A stretch of DNA of 64,000 nt, taken from Basidiobolus meristosporus CBS 931.73. Lineage: Eukaryota > Basidiobolomycota > Basidiobolomycetes > Basidiobolales > Basidiobolaceae. Below the pieces are notes generated by a model that saw only the letters and a program-made list of their open reading frames with translations, had not been told where the DNA came from and ran no database searches. Below are positions 1 through 11,416 of the stretch, one piece after another. Within the stretch, counting starts at the first letter, position 1. Every line of letters starts with the position of its first letter. The position numbers and the translations under genes were made by a program. The stretch lies in assembly GCA_002104905.1 (NCBI GenBank), contig MCFE01000235.1, forward strand, positions 57,062-121,061. Direction: 5' to 3'.

Positions 1-397
1 TTCAAAGCCAGAGATACTGAAGATAGAGGGTATATGTTGGAGCACAAGGTTTAAACTGGGAGCAATGCATTTGCTTTTCAGCAATATCCCTACACTGATG
101 ACCAGGTTATACATGGGGCATTTTAAGCTAAATGAGCCCTTAAAGATACCGGAGAATTTGAGAGAATTGGCAAGATATTACAGAGTATCCGCTACCCTAA
201 GTACTTCTCATGGGCTCCAATTAATATTCTTATGCATATGCAACAATACAGATGCAAAGACTGGATGAACTGGATATGTATTTATTCAAGTGATGTTCTG
301 AAGCCATTCCTACCAAGAGTACATTGGAAGCATTGGGAGTCATATGTGGACATTATAGGAATGTTTATCCAGAAGTGGATCACCAATGCCAACTTGA
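1..397 (+). pseudogene. T repeat copy 1 (transposase-like relic), 5' part
   Basis: Decayed coding sequence with no intact frame. One plus-strand frame gives a readable stretch containing VHWKHWESYVDIIGMF, like the helical region of CACTA/Plavaka-type transposases (DUF4218-like). The same DNA recurs near 19.55-19.9 kb. A copia element is inserted after base 397, and the repeat resumes at 4574. Family assignment is by resemblance only. Confidence 0.5.
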
Positions 398-745
398 TGT
401 TGTAAAAATTTGTATTTCCACCTAAATATTCACCTACCTTAGTTGCTTAGATCATTACCTTCATATCCTAGAGAATACTGACCAAATTTCTTGTTGGGAT
501 TTACTTAGAATATTTTCACCAAATACCAGGTCCCCAGAACATGAAAATTCCCAAAGTTGCCTAAACAGCCCCAAACTTTGCACACATGTTCTTGAGACCT
601 TCCTTAGCCTATTCTACGTGCTTGTAATGCCATGACCATGTAAAAGTATAAATGCTATGTTTACATTCAATGAATTATTAAGTGAAAACCACATAATCTA
701 CTTGTTATCCCAATCACTTCCAATATCTCCAAGACTCTTACAACA
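398..745 (+). repeat. Copia-1 5' LTR
   Basis: 348-bp long terminal repeat starting tgttgtaaaaa and ending ctcttacaaca. It carries a TATA-like tataaatgct segment downstream of ccatgtaaaag. The same LTR family recurs at 4226, 4925, 10671, 22061, 24012, 48421, 53911 and 54904. Confidence 0.92.
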
Positions 746-762
746 GGTTATGTGCCCCAAGC
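746..762 (+). promoter_or_regulatory. Copia primer-binding site overlapping the Gag start codon
   Basis: Directly after the LTR comes ggttatgtgcccc. The sister copy near 22.05 kb (minus strand) reads ggttatgagccctg, which is complementary to the anticodon arm of fungal initiator tRNA-Met (CAGGGCUCAUAACC in yeast). This is the half-tRNA primer type known from Drosophila copia and yeast Ty5. The ATG at 750-752 lies inside the site. Confidence 0.7.
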
Positions 763-1670
763 TGTCACTCTCTGCAATGTCTACTAATGCTATTACTGGA
801 ATTTTTCCCTCTGCTGGAAAGTTGGATGGATCAAACTACCAAGTATGGAAGGTGAAGATGAAGGTGCTGCTACAAGAAAGAGGCCTTTGGGATATTGTCA
901 CGGGAGAAGAATGCCCTCCCAAAGATGTGGGAGAGGAAGCCTTAAAGTACCAGAAGAAAGAACAAAGTGCCTTCAACTGCATTTGCCTCAATGTTAAAGA
1001 CAAATTGCTAATTCAATGCTCAAGAGCAAAAATGGCAAAGAATGCCTGGGAGGCATTATAAGACACCTACCAGTCATGTTCAGCTGCTAAGAAAGTGTAT
1101 CTGAGATGAAAATTTTTTACTACAAAGATGCTGCCAGGAGAAGAAATGAAAAATCTAATTAACAGAAATACCCTGCTGGTAGATGAGATGGAATCTGTGG
1201 GTGTAACAGCTACTGATGAGAATGTGATAGTTACCATCCTGAATAGCCTGGCAGACAAGCTTCAGGGCCTTGTATCAGCCCTAGAGTCCAGAACTGAAGA
1301 TTTGATTATACATTATGTATATGGAAGGCTCCTGGTTGAAGAATCAAGAAAATCAAGCACCAATAAGAAGGAAGAGGAAAATGCTTTAATAAGCAATAAT
1401 AGCCAACAAAGGAGGTACCCAAGACCCTACAAAGGCAACAGCTACCTGTTTTGCAACTACCACAAAAAGAAAGGACATGCATCAGACTGGAGTCTCAAAA
1501 AGAGAGATTATCAGCAAAAGAAGCCTGAATATGGAAATCCTGCAACAGCTAAAGATAGACTAGTCATATCTGCACTGAATATGACAACAAACAAGAATTC
1601 TCAGACAAGGTATATTTACTCTGGAGCTTCTCAACACTTTACAGACCAAAAAGAACTTTTTACTCAGTAA
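750..1670 (+). pseudogene. gag: Copia-1 gag and start of protease
   Basis: Capsid precursor of the retrotransposon. The frame begins MCPKLSLSAMS at the ATG in the primer-binding site and contains LDGSNYQVWKVKM, typical of copia Gag N-termini. Stops near 1060 and 1107 break it. The zinc-knuckle region near 1450 has lost cysteines (CNYHKKKGH...S), and the protease signature DSGAS has become YSGAS near 1620. Sister copies at 21.2-22.06 kb keep the knuckle (CSYCKRKGHPSDQC), so the losses are mutations of this copy. Confidence 0.85.
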
Positions 1671-4214
1671 CAAGGAATTCTAATTAAGAAGTTTTTCACG
1701 GGTGACAATAGAACACTTGATGCTGTGGGAGAAAGAACTATCCAGGTAAGCCTTGGAAGCAGTGACGGAAGCCATACACTGACCTTTAAAGAGGTACTCT
1801 ATGTACCAGAAATAGCCAAGAATCTTCTCTCTGTAAGCAAGGCCACAGCAGAAGGACTCAGTCAGTTTTGACAATTCTGGATGCAAGATCACAGATCAAG
1901 ATGGTGCCCATATTGCTTTGGGCATCAGAGATCAGAATCTATACAAGTTGGCTTATATTCCATCATATCAGGAAGCCAATATGAATAACTTAAATGAAGA
2001 AACACCAATGCTTTGGCACAGGAGATTTGGAACATCAATTTTGATAATTTGCGTAAAATGATCAAAGATCAGCTAATTTCTGGAGTAAAAACTGATCCCC
2101 AGCTAAATTGGAGCACGGTGAAGCCTGCATATATGGGAAACAAGCCAGACAACTGTTTGAGAGCTCTGGGTTAATCAAAACTAAGAAAAAATTTGATCTA
2201 ATTCACTCAGATCTGTGTGGACCTATGCAAAATTTATCCTTAGGCGGGATGAAGTATTTAATCACTTTTATTGACAATTATACAAGATACACATGGGTCT
2301 ACTTCATGGAGAGAAAGGAAGAAGCTCTGTCTAAGTTCAGGGAGTTGAAAGCCATGGTGGAGAGAGAAACTGGTGAAAAAATCAAGAAAATACACTCTGA
2401 CAATGGTGGAGAATAAGCCTCAAAACTCTTCATCCACTTCTCCAAAATTCATGGGATAAAGCAAGAGACCACTGTACCATACTCCCCACAGCAAAATGGG
2501 GTAGCCAAACATGCTAACAGATCAATAATTGATATGGCAAGCCCTATGATCCATGATCAAAAATTATCCTATGATTTTTGGGCGGAATCAGTTGCCACTG
2601 CTGTATATCTTAAAAGTAGGAGTTATAACAGAATACTTTGTGATTCTACTCCATTTGAAGCATGGTATGGATACAGATCAAGTGCAGAACATCTAAGAAT
2701 ATTTGGGTGTACAGCATATGCCAAGAAACTGCCTGGAAATCAGTCAAAATTTGAGCCAAAAAGTATAAAATGCATATTTTTAGGCTTCTGCAATGAGAAT
2801 AAAGCATACAGACTCTACATTACCAAAGCAAAGAAGCTAATTAAGTCCAGGGATATGTTGTTTGATGAAAATGCAAAATTTTCACAAAAAATGACATCAA
2901 ATGATGATGAAAATCTGATCTCAAATCCACCAATTGTCAGGATTGAATCAGCGCAAAACAATGAGTATTTTTTCACTCCAGAGAACTCTACAACCATGGT
3001 TCCGTCAGAATCAGTGCCCAGGAATATCCCAGTAGTGATCACTCCAGTATCAAATGCCCAAAGATCCAATTGGACAAGAAATAACCCAAATTACTATATC
3101 ACTGAGGGTACAAACTTAGCCTATGCCTACTTAGTCCATATTGATGAGCCCCAGACTGTAAAAAGGGCCCTAAATAGCCCTCAGACAAGGTTTTGGAGAT
3201 CTGCAATGACTGATGAATATCAGGCCCTGATGGAAAATCAAACTTGGGACTTAGTCAAATTACCAATCAACCAAAAATCAATTGGATGCAGATGGGTCTT
3301 CAAGACAAAATACAAGGCTGATGGTACAATTGAAAGATACAAAGCAAGACTTGTAGCCAAAGGATACTCTCAAACAAAAGGACTTGACTATACTGAGACC
3401 TTTGCACCGGTAGCCAAGTTTAATTCCATCAGATTAATATTGGCTATTGCAGCCAAATATAAGTTTTTTATTCATCAAATGGATTTAAAAACTGCATTTT
3501 TGAATGGAGAACTTTGGTGCCATATGAAAGCCCTGACTTTCCTTATTAGCCTATAGTCAGCAGTCTGATGTATATCATGCCTGGAACACGTTCAGATATC
3601 TCATATTCAGTGGGAGTTGTCATCCCACATAATCAGAGCTATGGATCTGATCATATTGCAGCAGCTAAGCAGATTTTTAGATACCTAAAAGGAACTGCTG
3701 ATATCTGCCTAAGATACACTTATAAGGATTCAGAACAGGATCTTGTGGGATATTCTGATACTGATTGGGGACAAAATTTAGAAGACAGAAGATCCACCAC
3801 AGGATACACCTTTTTTACAATAAAGGAGCAAATTCATGGAATTCAAGAAAGCAACCAACTGTAGCACTTTCTACCACAGAGGCAGAGTATATGGCAGCCT
3901 GTGAAGCTACAAAAGAAGCAATGTGGTTAAGAGAGCTTTTTGCAGATTTAGGCCTATGTCAAAAAACGCCTATTACTTTATTTCAAGAAAATCAAGGATG
4001 TATACAATTAAGTAGAGATCCAACTTTTCATGCTAGAACCAAGCACATAGATATTAGGCATCATTTCATACATAAAGCTATAGAGAATAACTTAGTCAGC
4101 TTAGCTTACTGTCCTGTAGATGAAACAATTGCAGACATATTTACCAAACCATTAGCTAGAGACAAGTTTGAATATCTTAGGTCAAAATTAGGACTAGTCC
4201 ATATGAACATTTAG
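1671..4214 (+). pseudogene. pol: Copia-1 pol (integrase, RT, RNase H), disrupted
   Basis: Fragments in several frames. Integrase core lies at about 2108-2560 with Asp residues in IHSDLCGP and SDNGGE; the catalytic Glu of the usual GVAER motif is Lys here (GVAKHAN). The RT N-terminal part (QTKGLDYTETFAPVAKF) spans about 3220-3520. At about 3520 the sequence jumps from FLNGEL straight to the post-RT region, removing the YADD catalytic core that copy 5 (56.4-55.9 kb) keeps. RNase H (STTEAEYMAACEATKEAMWL) lies at about 3765-4214. Two broken catalytic functions plus frameshifts make this a pseudogene. Confidence 0.88.
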
Positions 4215-4225
4215 CTGAGTGGGAG

Positions 4226-4573
4226 TGTGGCAAAAGTTTGTATTTCCACCTGAATATTCTCCTAACTTAGTCACTTAGATCATTACCTTCATATCCTAGA
4301 GAATATGACCAAATTTCTTGTTGGGATTTACTTAGAATATTTTCACCAAAATACCAGGTACCCAGAACATAAAAATTCTCAAGGTTGTCCAAACAGACCC
4401 AAACTTTGCACACATGTTCTTGGGACCTTCCTTAACGTATTCTACATGCTTGTTATGCCAAGACCATTTAAAAGTATAAATACTACTTTTACATTCAATA
4501 AATTGTTAAGTGAAAACCACATAATCTACTTGTTCTCCAAATCACTTCCAATATCTCCAAGACTCTTACAGCA
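4226..4573 (+). repeat. Copia-1 3' LTR
   Basis: Partner of the 398-745 LTR, starting tgtggcaaaag and ending ctcttacagca. It is followed by the target duplication cttga. Confidence 0.92.
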
Positions 4574-4684
4574 CTTGACACATCTACAGCTGTTGTGCAA
4601 GGAGTTTGTGACAGGATTTGGGCAGCTATACTACAAGCATAATGCTGAAAGCATAGATCTCTGCCACTACTGCATCCATTTTAT
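4574..4684 (+). pseudogene. T repeat copy 1, 3' part
   Basis: Continues the repeat interrupted by Copia-1. The segment gcagctatactacaagcat recurs at 18.27 kb and, with changes, at 19.96 kb. It ends abruptly where copia RNase H sequence begins. Confidence 0.5.
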
Positions 4685-5322
4685 CTCAAGAAAATCCAGG
4701 ATATATGCCTGGGCAGAAGTCTAACTTTTCATGCCAGTTCTAAACATATAGATACTAGATAAGATAACATACATGAAACTATAGAAAATCACTTATTTAG
4801 CTTGGTATATTGTCCTAGATGAAATGATTGCAGACATATTTACCAAACCATTAGCAAGAGACAGATTTAGATATTGGGTTAAAATTAGCACTAGTTGAGA
4901 TGAGCATTTGTTGAGTGGGAGCATTGCAACAATTTGTAATTCCACATAAATATCCGCCTAACTGGGTCACTTGGATTATTACCTTCAGATCTTAGTGAAT
5001 ACTGGCCAGATTTCTTGTTGGGATTTACTTACAATAGTTTCACCAAAATATCACAAACCCAGAACATGAGAATTGTCAAAGTTATCCAAACCACCCCAAA
5101 CTTTGCATATCTGCTCTTAAGACCTTCCTGAGCCTATTTTTGTATATTCTATGCCAAGGCCATGTAAAAGAATCATCACTATTTTTACATTCAGTAAGTC
5201 TTTGAGTGGAAACAATATGATCAACTTGGCATACTAATCACTTCTAGTACTCTCAAAACTCTTACAACAGGTTACCAGCCCCAAGCTGTCACTCTCTGCA
5301 GTGTCCACCACTGCTACTACTG
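4685..5322 (+). mobile_element. Copia-2 fragment: RNase H tail - LTR - primer site - gag start
   Basis: Bases 4685-4912 match the C-terminal RNase H region of Copia-1, with its 3' purine tract at 4914-4924. An LTR follows (4925-5269), then a primer-binding-site equivalent (ggttaccagcccc) and the first codons of gag (MSTTATTG at about 5301). A single LTR with coding sequence on both sides is the internal junction of a tandem or LTR-LTR recombinant. It breaks off into Ty3/gypsy sequence at about 5322. Confidence 0.8.
4925..5269 (+). repeat. Copia LTR (internal, copy 2)
   Basis: About 345 bp, starting tgcaacaatttg and ending ctcttacaaca, and colinear with the Copia-1 LTRs over its length. Confidence 0.85.
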
Positions 5323-6480
5323 GACCTACTTATCCTCCTAATCACCTCCAATATCTCCAATACTCTGACAACATACACAATTATTTCTGGGAGCAGATAC
5401 CATTCATGTCCTCATTGAAAGCCCCTTTAGATGTATTAAGCCACAGCCCTGATCACACCTCAGCCTGGAATAAAACTCATGACAAAGCCTTTGAGTTGTC
5501 CTGCAGACTGCTTCCATAAACACCCACCTTATCCTATGCAGACTTTACTAGGACCTTTGTTGCAGCTACATATGCATCTAATGCTGTGTTAAGAGGAGTG
5601 CTCTTTCAGGATGAAGGCCAACTACTGTCTCACTGAATTACTTTCTAAGCCAGATCCCTACAACCTGCTGAGAGAAGCTACTCAGCCACCAAGAAGGGGC
5701 TACTTGCCATAGTCTTTGCCTTAAGAGGTCTTATCAGTTGCAATGGGGTAACTCTTTATCTTGTACTTAGACTATTAAGCCCTTGTCTATATCTCCCCTC
5801 AAACAACTCTGATTCCAATGCTTATCAACTGGCTTGATATTCTGCTAGATTATGAATCTACAAGTACTTATTGCCCAGGAATTCTTGACATCCTCCCTGA
5901 CCACCTTTGAAGACTTCTTCCAACTTTTCCTTGGGAGTGACACATTGTTACTGACATAATCAATAAGCTCACTGCAACCTCTAAAATAACTCTACAACTG
6001 AATTCAGTAACATGGAAAATCCCTCCTGCATATGATAGGAAAACAGTGTTACAGAGGAGCCACTTACTTCACCACTTTGAAGCTAGCAAACATTTGAAGA
6101 AGCTACATTATGATGGATATAATTGGCCAAATTTCAAAGCTGACTGCCTAGAGCATGTCAAGTCTTGCAGAGAATGTTACAATATAAGTCATAATGGATC
6201 TCACCCTTTGAGACCCATTCATGCAAACATTCCTGTGAATCATGTTACAAAGGATATAGCTAGACTTTGCACCACTAGTGATGATGATAGTTGCTACCTC
6301 TTTGTAATTATGCATGTCTGCACACATTTTGTTTTCCTCAAAGCTATCCCAGACCCCTATGAAGAGTTATTATGATGATCTCATCACAAGGCTGTCACAG
6401 ATTTTAAGTCCCCTGACTAAGCAGTGTCAATGCTATCAGGACACTGTGCAATGACTGTCAAAAAATAATAGCACCACAGA
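5323..6480 (+). pseudogene. pol: Ty3/gypsy pol relic (RT-RNase H-integrase)
   Basis: Plus-strand fragments of a second gypsy family. Bases 5380-5519 read IPFMSSLKAPLDVL and WNKTHDKAFE, the RT thumb/RNase H junction. Bases 6046-6375 give an open frame with a degenerate integrase zinc finger (H...CLEHVKSCRECY), the linker HPLRPIHANIPVNHV and the start of the catalytic core (YLFVIMHVCTHFVFLKAIPD). Stops elsewhere. No LTR pair can be assigned to it with certainty. Confidence 0.75.
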
Positions 6481-7298
6481 TTTCACAAAAAACTTGGTCA
6501 ACATATTTGATTACAACAATTAATAAGTAGCTTTAATTAATTCTTTCCAAATTCTTTCACTTTTTGCACCAGATGCACAATTGCCTCCTACATTTGTTTA
6601 TATTGATTGGCTATTGCCGCTTTTCACACTCCTTACCTCCTGACTCAGCTATTTCTCTTACTTTTTATGCAAGCCAATTGATTTATATCTATTGAAGCTT
6701 CAGTTGTAGCTCAGTTGCCAATTATAGTAAACTATGCAAGTCCCTATACCCTACACTAACACTAGGCCTAACCCCCTCCCTCAATAGGCAACTCCATTAG
6801 AGTCCATCACTCAATAAGTATCTCTGCTGCAATGCTGTGTATCAATGACTCTGGGGGAACCCAAGAGCATTATGTCACCATTTATTCACTGGTTCCCATA
6901 CATCTTGGCCTTCAGCTGGCACTGCAAAGCCTAGTACCTCATCTGCCAGTCTTGGCAATAAGTTTTTTTGATATTCAGGTGCCTATTCTAGAACACTGCT
7001 ATTGAAGTAGTGCTGCCACCTCTTGGTGTGCCCATTGATGTCCATTATTCCACTGTAGGCTTTGTCCTAGTCTTGTGAGTTCTTGACATTGTTGCATTGT
7101 CTGTCATTAGGATCTCCACCCTGTCAGCAATAGAGGATGTGGAGGCTGTGGTAGACATATTATCTTTCACTGCAAACTGATATACCCCAGTAAAGTGTAG
7201 CTCAACTGGCAAAACATCCAATCCTTATAAAAACAGCTGCTTTCTTGTTGGTAATTCTTCTTGGCTATGATTGGATTCAGTCTGTTTCAGGCTTACTG
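6481..7298. other. Unassigned AT-rich stretch with a possible gag scrap on minus strand
   Basis: No intact gene. On the minus strand around 7170-7030 a short frame reads MSTTASTSSIADRVEIL, followed after a stop by a piece with INGHTKRWQHYFNS, which looks like retroelement Gag-type sequence. The rest is unreadable. Confidence 0.35.
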
Positions 7299-7910
7299 TG
7301 TTAGTTAGCAAGAGCTGCAGCTTGTTTCTTACACTTCCCTGTTGCTGGCTTGGGTAGGCCTCTTTCCCTTATCCTTTTCCTGTTATGAATAGACACAAGG
7401 CAGGAGATTAGGGCTAGGCAAGGCAGGACCAGGAAAGGACTTAGGTGTGGATCAACAAGGCAAGGCGGATTTCCAAGGCAAGGCTGTTTATTCAAGACCT
7501 GTGTTTATCAGACTGAGGAATACTCAAGGGGGGATAGGACTATATATACTTTTTGGTTATACTGATGCCAAGAGATATTGGCTAATACTAATGGGGTTGT
7601 GGGGTGAGGCACAGCAATGTGCTGGGGATAATAATATAAAAGGCAAGGCACTGAGGCAGGATGGGGAAATGGATTGGGTCACCTGATCATGTGACTAAGT
7701 CATGTGACCTGGTATTTCCATATATGGTACTGGACTATGAGAAATACTATGGGAAGCTTCCATGGAATGTTCCATTGTGTAACAATGGCTTGAAATGGTC
7801 AGGAACTTTCTGGAAGGTGGTAGAAGGTTCCAGAAGGAATCTCTTAGAAATTGATCTAGGAAGCTGAAACTTGGCATGGGTGTTCTTGATTGTCATGTGA
7901 TCATAACATT
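7299..7910 (-). repeat. Probable LTR of another gypsy-like family (minus orientation)
   Basis: About 612 bp starting tgttagttagc and ending gatcataaca. Read on the minus strand it has a TATA-like tatatatagtcc followed about 70 bp later by an AATAAA signal, the usual LTR promoter/polyadenylation spacing. No target duplication or second copy is visible, so the call is tentative. Confidence 0.4.
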
Positions 7911-8094
7911 TCCTTTATCACTGCAAGGTCTTTCACTGCTACTTTGTCTGAGTGCTTCTTGTATTGAGCTATGTTTTCCCCTTGATAAATGCAGCTCCAA
8001 TGCTTTTGTTTTGGCCTGCTTGTCTCTGAATGGTACTCTCCTGGCAACCTTATGCTTCTTGTCTGCTTGTTTTGAGATCCCAGCCATAGCAGTG
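7911..8094 (-). pseudogene. Decayed coding repeat (KQ-rich), left of the gypsy element
   Basis: A minus-strand frame reads RDKQAKTKALELHLSRGK followed by LRQSSS. It resembles the block at 17879-18245 (IIDKQTEMDAPAQYLSRKKG followed by LSQSSS). The two are repeats of one host sequence into which the gypsy element inserted. Function unknown. Confidence 0.4.
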
Positions 8095-8098
8095 ACGG

Positions 8099-9169
8099 TG
8101 TGGTGGAGTATAAGTCCAAGGGAGAGATATGTCCAACACTTCTCAAGTGTTTTGTGTGTGGGGTGTTCACTGGGTGCAATAACCTCTGGCAAAAGCTTGC
8201 TAGGAATACCTGGGTTCTCTCTCTAATCTAATGTGATGGGGAATAAAGCCACAAGCTTGTCAAGGGAAAACTATCAAGCTACAATCCCCAGCTTAGTTGG
8301 TGTCTTAACATAAGTATGTGCTGGGTTCAGTGTCCTTTGAGATGACAAAGTACTAAAGCTTCCAAAGTCAAAATAACTGTAAGCTCCACCAGCAGAGACT
8401 TGATAAGAATGCAGCTGTGGTCAATAGTTACAAAGACAGAAAAGTATCTTTGCCTGTACAAGAATAAAATTGGGAATGTATCAAATATAATAAAAGATAC
8501 CTGCGCTGAGTATCCCTGACAAGTAGTGCCTCCAAGGTCAGTTGGCTGTCAGCGCGGTTTCCTGGGAGTGTCCTGTGGTCTGGGGTTGGAAGTTCCGGTA
8601 GCAGCAGGTAGCAGTGATCACACTAATCAATAAGTCGGTATATTGATAAAAATGATGGTGATTTATTGTTGAGGGATAGCCTCCCTTACATATGTTTCTC
8701 ACTAGCTAAGGGATTACTAATCATGGTGTTTTAGAAGGTTCTGGATATAAGTAGAAATCTTAATGACATCAGAATGACCTAAGAATGTTCTAGGTAGGTG
8801 CCAGAAGGTTCTAAGAGGCACAGCACATCCAGCCAATCAGGTATTAGTATTCTGAAACCTGTGTAACATAGGGATACCATATATGTAATGGAAATGGTAG
8901 GGATGGTGACATGGGTTGATCATGTGTCATGGGTACTGGTGCAGGTAATTGCCTAATATAGAAGCACTTATAGCTAGTAATCTTGCACAAAGTGAGGGGT
9001 AACTTATGCAACAAGGTAAACAGGTGTGATAGTCAACCGGCTTATGGGATAGTACTGATTGGGTAAGACAAATGGTATAAAACTAAAATAAGTATAGTAG
9101 AGATATAGGGAAGCAGAAAATAAGGGAATGAGCACATCTGTCAGTGGGTGTCACTGTCACCCCACTACA
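8099..9169 (-). repeat. Gypsy-A 3' LTR
   Basis: 1071-bp LTR, TG...CA, matching 16805-17874 along its length and, inverted, 11417-12487. Confidence 0.9.
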
Positions 9170-9208
9170 TCCACCCCCCTCTCAGCTTTGAACTTGAGTC
9201 AAAGCAAA

Positions 9209-10422
9209 CTAATCTTGATGTTCAAAATTCCTATGCTGGAATAACTTGAGTCGGTTTCCAGCAACTGGTGCTCTAAACTGGGTGTTGTCAAGCTCAGATA
9301 TGTAATAACTTCTATTTTCAATCACTTTGGAAATGATGTAGGGGCCAGTCCATTTGTTGTCAAACTTCCGACTCCATTGTTTGTCCAAGGTGGAATCATG
9401 GAGTAATACTGTGTCTCCTAGTGATAGTGGTTTTGGTCTTGTTGGGTGTGATTTGTCAAATGGCACCTTGTTCTTCAGTTGTGTAGTCTTAAGTTGTTCA
9501 GCAGCTTGGCTGATATTCAAGTCATGGTGATCAAGTTGCTGTATGTAAGTTGCAAGGAGGTCTTCAGTCTGCATATTGGATCTCCAATTCAATGAGTTCC
9601 AAGTGACTGTGTTTAACTCAACTGGTAGTATGCAGTCATGTCCATAGAGTAGCTTGAATGGCAATAATCCAGTTGTTCTCTTAGTAGTAATTCTACCTGC
9701 CCAGAGTGCAAGATGTAATTGCTGTGGACATAGTGTTGTGTTATTTGCACAGGTCTTGACAAGAGAGATCATCAATGGTCTGTGTCCTCTCTCTATCATT
9801 CCATTGGCTTGAAAGTGGTAAGCTGTTGAAAAGCAACGTGTATCTTGTACTTTGAGCACAACTCCTGGATCATTTGGGATGTCATCTCTCCTCTGTCAGC
9901 AACAAACTGTTGGATGCAGCCAAATCTGCAGATGATGTCTTCAAGTATAAATCTCCATATGGTATGGCTCTTGTTGTTGGGCAAGGCCTGAGCCTCTGCC
10001 CATCCACTAAGGTCATCTCTAGCAACAATCAGGTACTTTTTTGATCCAGCTGTTGGCATGTGGATAAGGTCAATACCAGCCTTTTGCCATAGACAGATTG
10101 TGTAAGTAGGATGCAGTGGTTCTTCATAACACTTGGAGGATCACTTCTGGCATGCAACACATGACTCAACAAAGTGTTGGATATCATAGTGCATGTTTTC
10201 CCAGTAGTACCTCTGAGCTGTGGTATTGTAGGTGGCTTCTTGTCCTCTATGTTTTCCTGGCTCTCCCTGGTGGATACTTGTCATGATGTTCAGTTGCTCT
10301 TGTGGGGTAGTGACTACTCTTCTTGACATAAGTCCAGGCTTCACTTGCTTAAAGAGAAGGTTGTCTATGAGATAGTAGTGGTGTGCCTTCTTCCTGAGTT
10401 TTCTAAACTCCTGAATTTCCAT
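9209..10422 (-). pseudogene. pol: Gypsy-A integrase
   Basis: The zinc-binding HHCC domain lies at 10422-10141 (HQGEPGKHRG and SCVACQK). The catalytic core lies at about 10120-9780 with Asp in GIDLIHMP and VADRGEMTS and Glu in ANGMIERGH. The C-terminal GPY/F module (NKWTGPYIISKV) runs to the stop at 9209. One in-frame stop follows the zinc finger, and a frameshift near 9800-9860 splits the core between the second Asp and the Glu. All catalytic residues are still recognisable, so decay is moderate. Confidence 0.85.
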
Positions 10423-10489
10423 CCAGCTAGGTTTCTTAAGTGTCCTTAGATATTCCTTGATCAGACTCCAGGTAGTTCTCTCTTAGTCT

Positions 10490-11416
10490 TTGATGGCAAT
10501 CTGTCAGATCTCTGCATCAAAAATGTCATCAAAGTGAAGGTCAAAGTCTTCAAATACTTGTGGTCCCTTCCTGGAGAGTGCATCAGCCACAACATTTGTC
10601 TTGCCAGGGATATGTCTGACCTCAAAGTTCAACATATTCAGCCATGCCATCCATTGCTTTGTGGCATCATTGTTGTAAGAGTCTTGGAGATATTGGAAGT
10701 GATTTGGAGAACAAGTAGATTATGCGGTTTTCACTTAATGATTTATTCAATGTAAAAGTAGTATTTATACTTTTACCTGGTCTTGGCACAACAAACACGT
10801 AGAATAGGTTAAGGAAGGTCCCAAGAACATGTGTGCAAAGTTTGGGGCTTTTTGGACAACTTCGAGAATTTTCATGTTCTGGGTACCTGGTATTTTGGTG
10901 ATATATTCTAAGTAAATCCCAACAAGGAATTTTGGTCAGTATTCTCTGGGATCTGAAGGTGATGATCTAAGTAACTAAGTTAGTTGAATATTTAGGTGGA
11001 AATACAAATTTTTACAACAATAATCAGGTAGTTCAGGCTTGTTGCACATTCCTAGAAGTGGCTTGGCATCTGTCTCTAGAATGAAATGTGTCATGTAGAA
11101 TTGTGACTTCAGCTTCCTCAGCATCTTTACAACTCCTAGTAGCTCTCTCTTAATCTGTGAGTATCTTTGTTCTCTAGGCAAGAATAGGCAGCTCTCATAT
11201 CTGCAGGCATAGCGGTTGTCATCTTCATCATCTTGTCCAATTAGTGTTCCAGCTCCTATAGGGCTTGCATCCACTGTCAAAATAGGTGGTCATTCAGTGT
11301 TCTGATAGTCAAGAGGTCTTAGAACTGGTGGAGATACTAAGGCCTCTTTCAGTTATTGCAAGGCTTCTTCTTGCTCTTCTCCCCAGATGAATGGGGTATT
11401 CTTTCTCTGTTGTTGG
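10490..11416 (-). pseudogene. pol: Gypsy-A RNase H, split by a copia LTR
   Basis: The first half is at 11416-11020 (DASPIGAGTLIGQ, REQRYSQIKRELL, ETDAKPLLGMCNKPELPDY) and the second half at 10670-10490 (KQWMAWLNMLNFEVRHIPGK, then VVADALSRKGPQ). These are the two ends of a Ty3-type RNase H domain. The break between them is exactly the solo copia LTR 10671-11019. Confidence 0.85.
10671..11019 (-). repeat. Solo copia LTR nested in Gypsy-A
   Basis: 349 bp in inverted orientation (tgttgtaaga...tttacaaca). It is bordered by atcat/ataat, a 5-bp target duplication with one mismatch. It interrupts RNase H in frame position, so it postdates Gypsy-A. Confidence 0.9.

Larger units (their letters stand above)
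398..4573 (+). mobile_element. Ty1/copia element Copia-1, complete ends, dead coding region
   Basis: Two direct LTRs (398-745 and 4226-4573), each TG...CA, flanked by the 5-bp target duplication cttga (393-397 and 4574-4578). A primer-binding site follows the 5' LTR and a purine tract (gctgagtgggag) abuts the 3' LTR. Internal order is gag, protease, integrase, RT, RNase H, which is copia order. The coding region has stops, frameshifts and a deletion of the RT core, so the copy cannot be autonomous. It sits inside the T repeat, so it is younger than that repeat. Confidence 0.93.

Noticed and set aside
7299-7910. Pairing this LTR-like sequence with the 5323-6480 gypsy relic as one element
   Set aside because: LTR signals read on the minus strand while the pol relic reads on the plus strand, and no second LTR or duplication is present.
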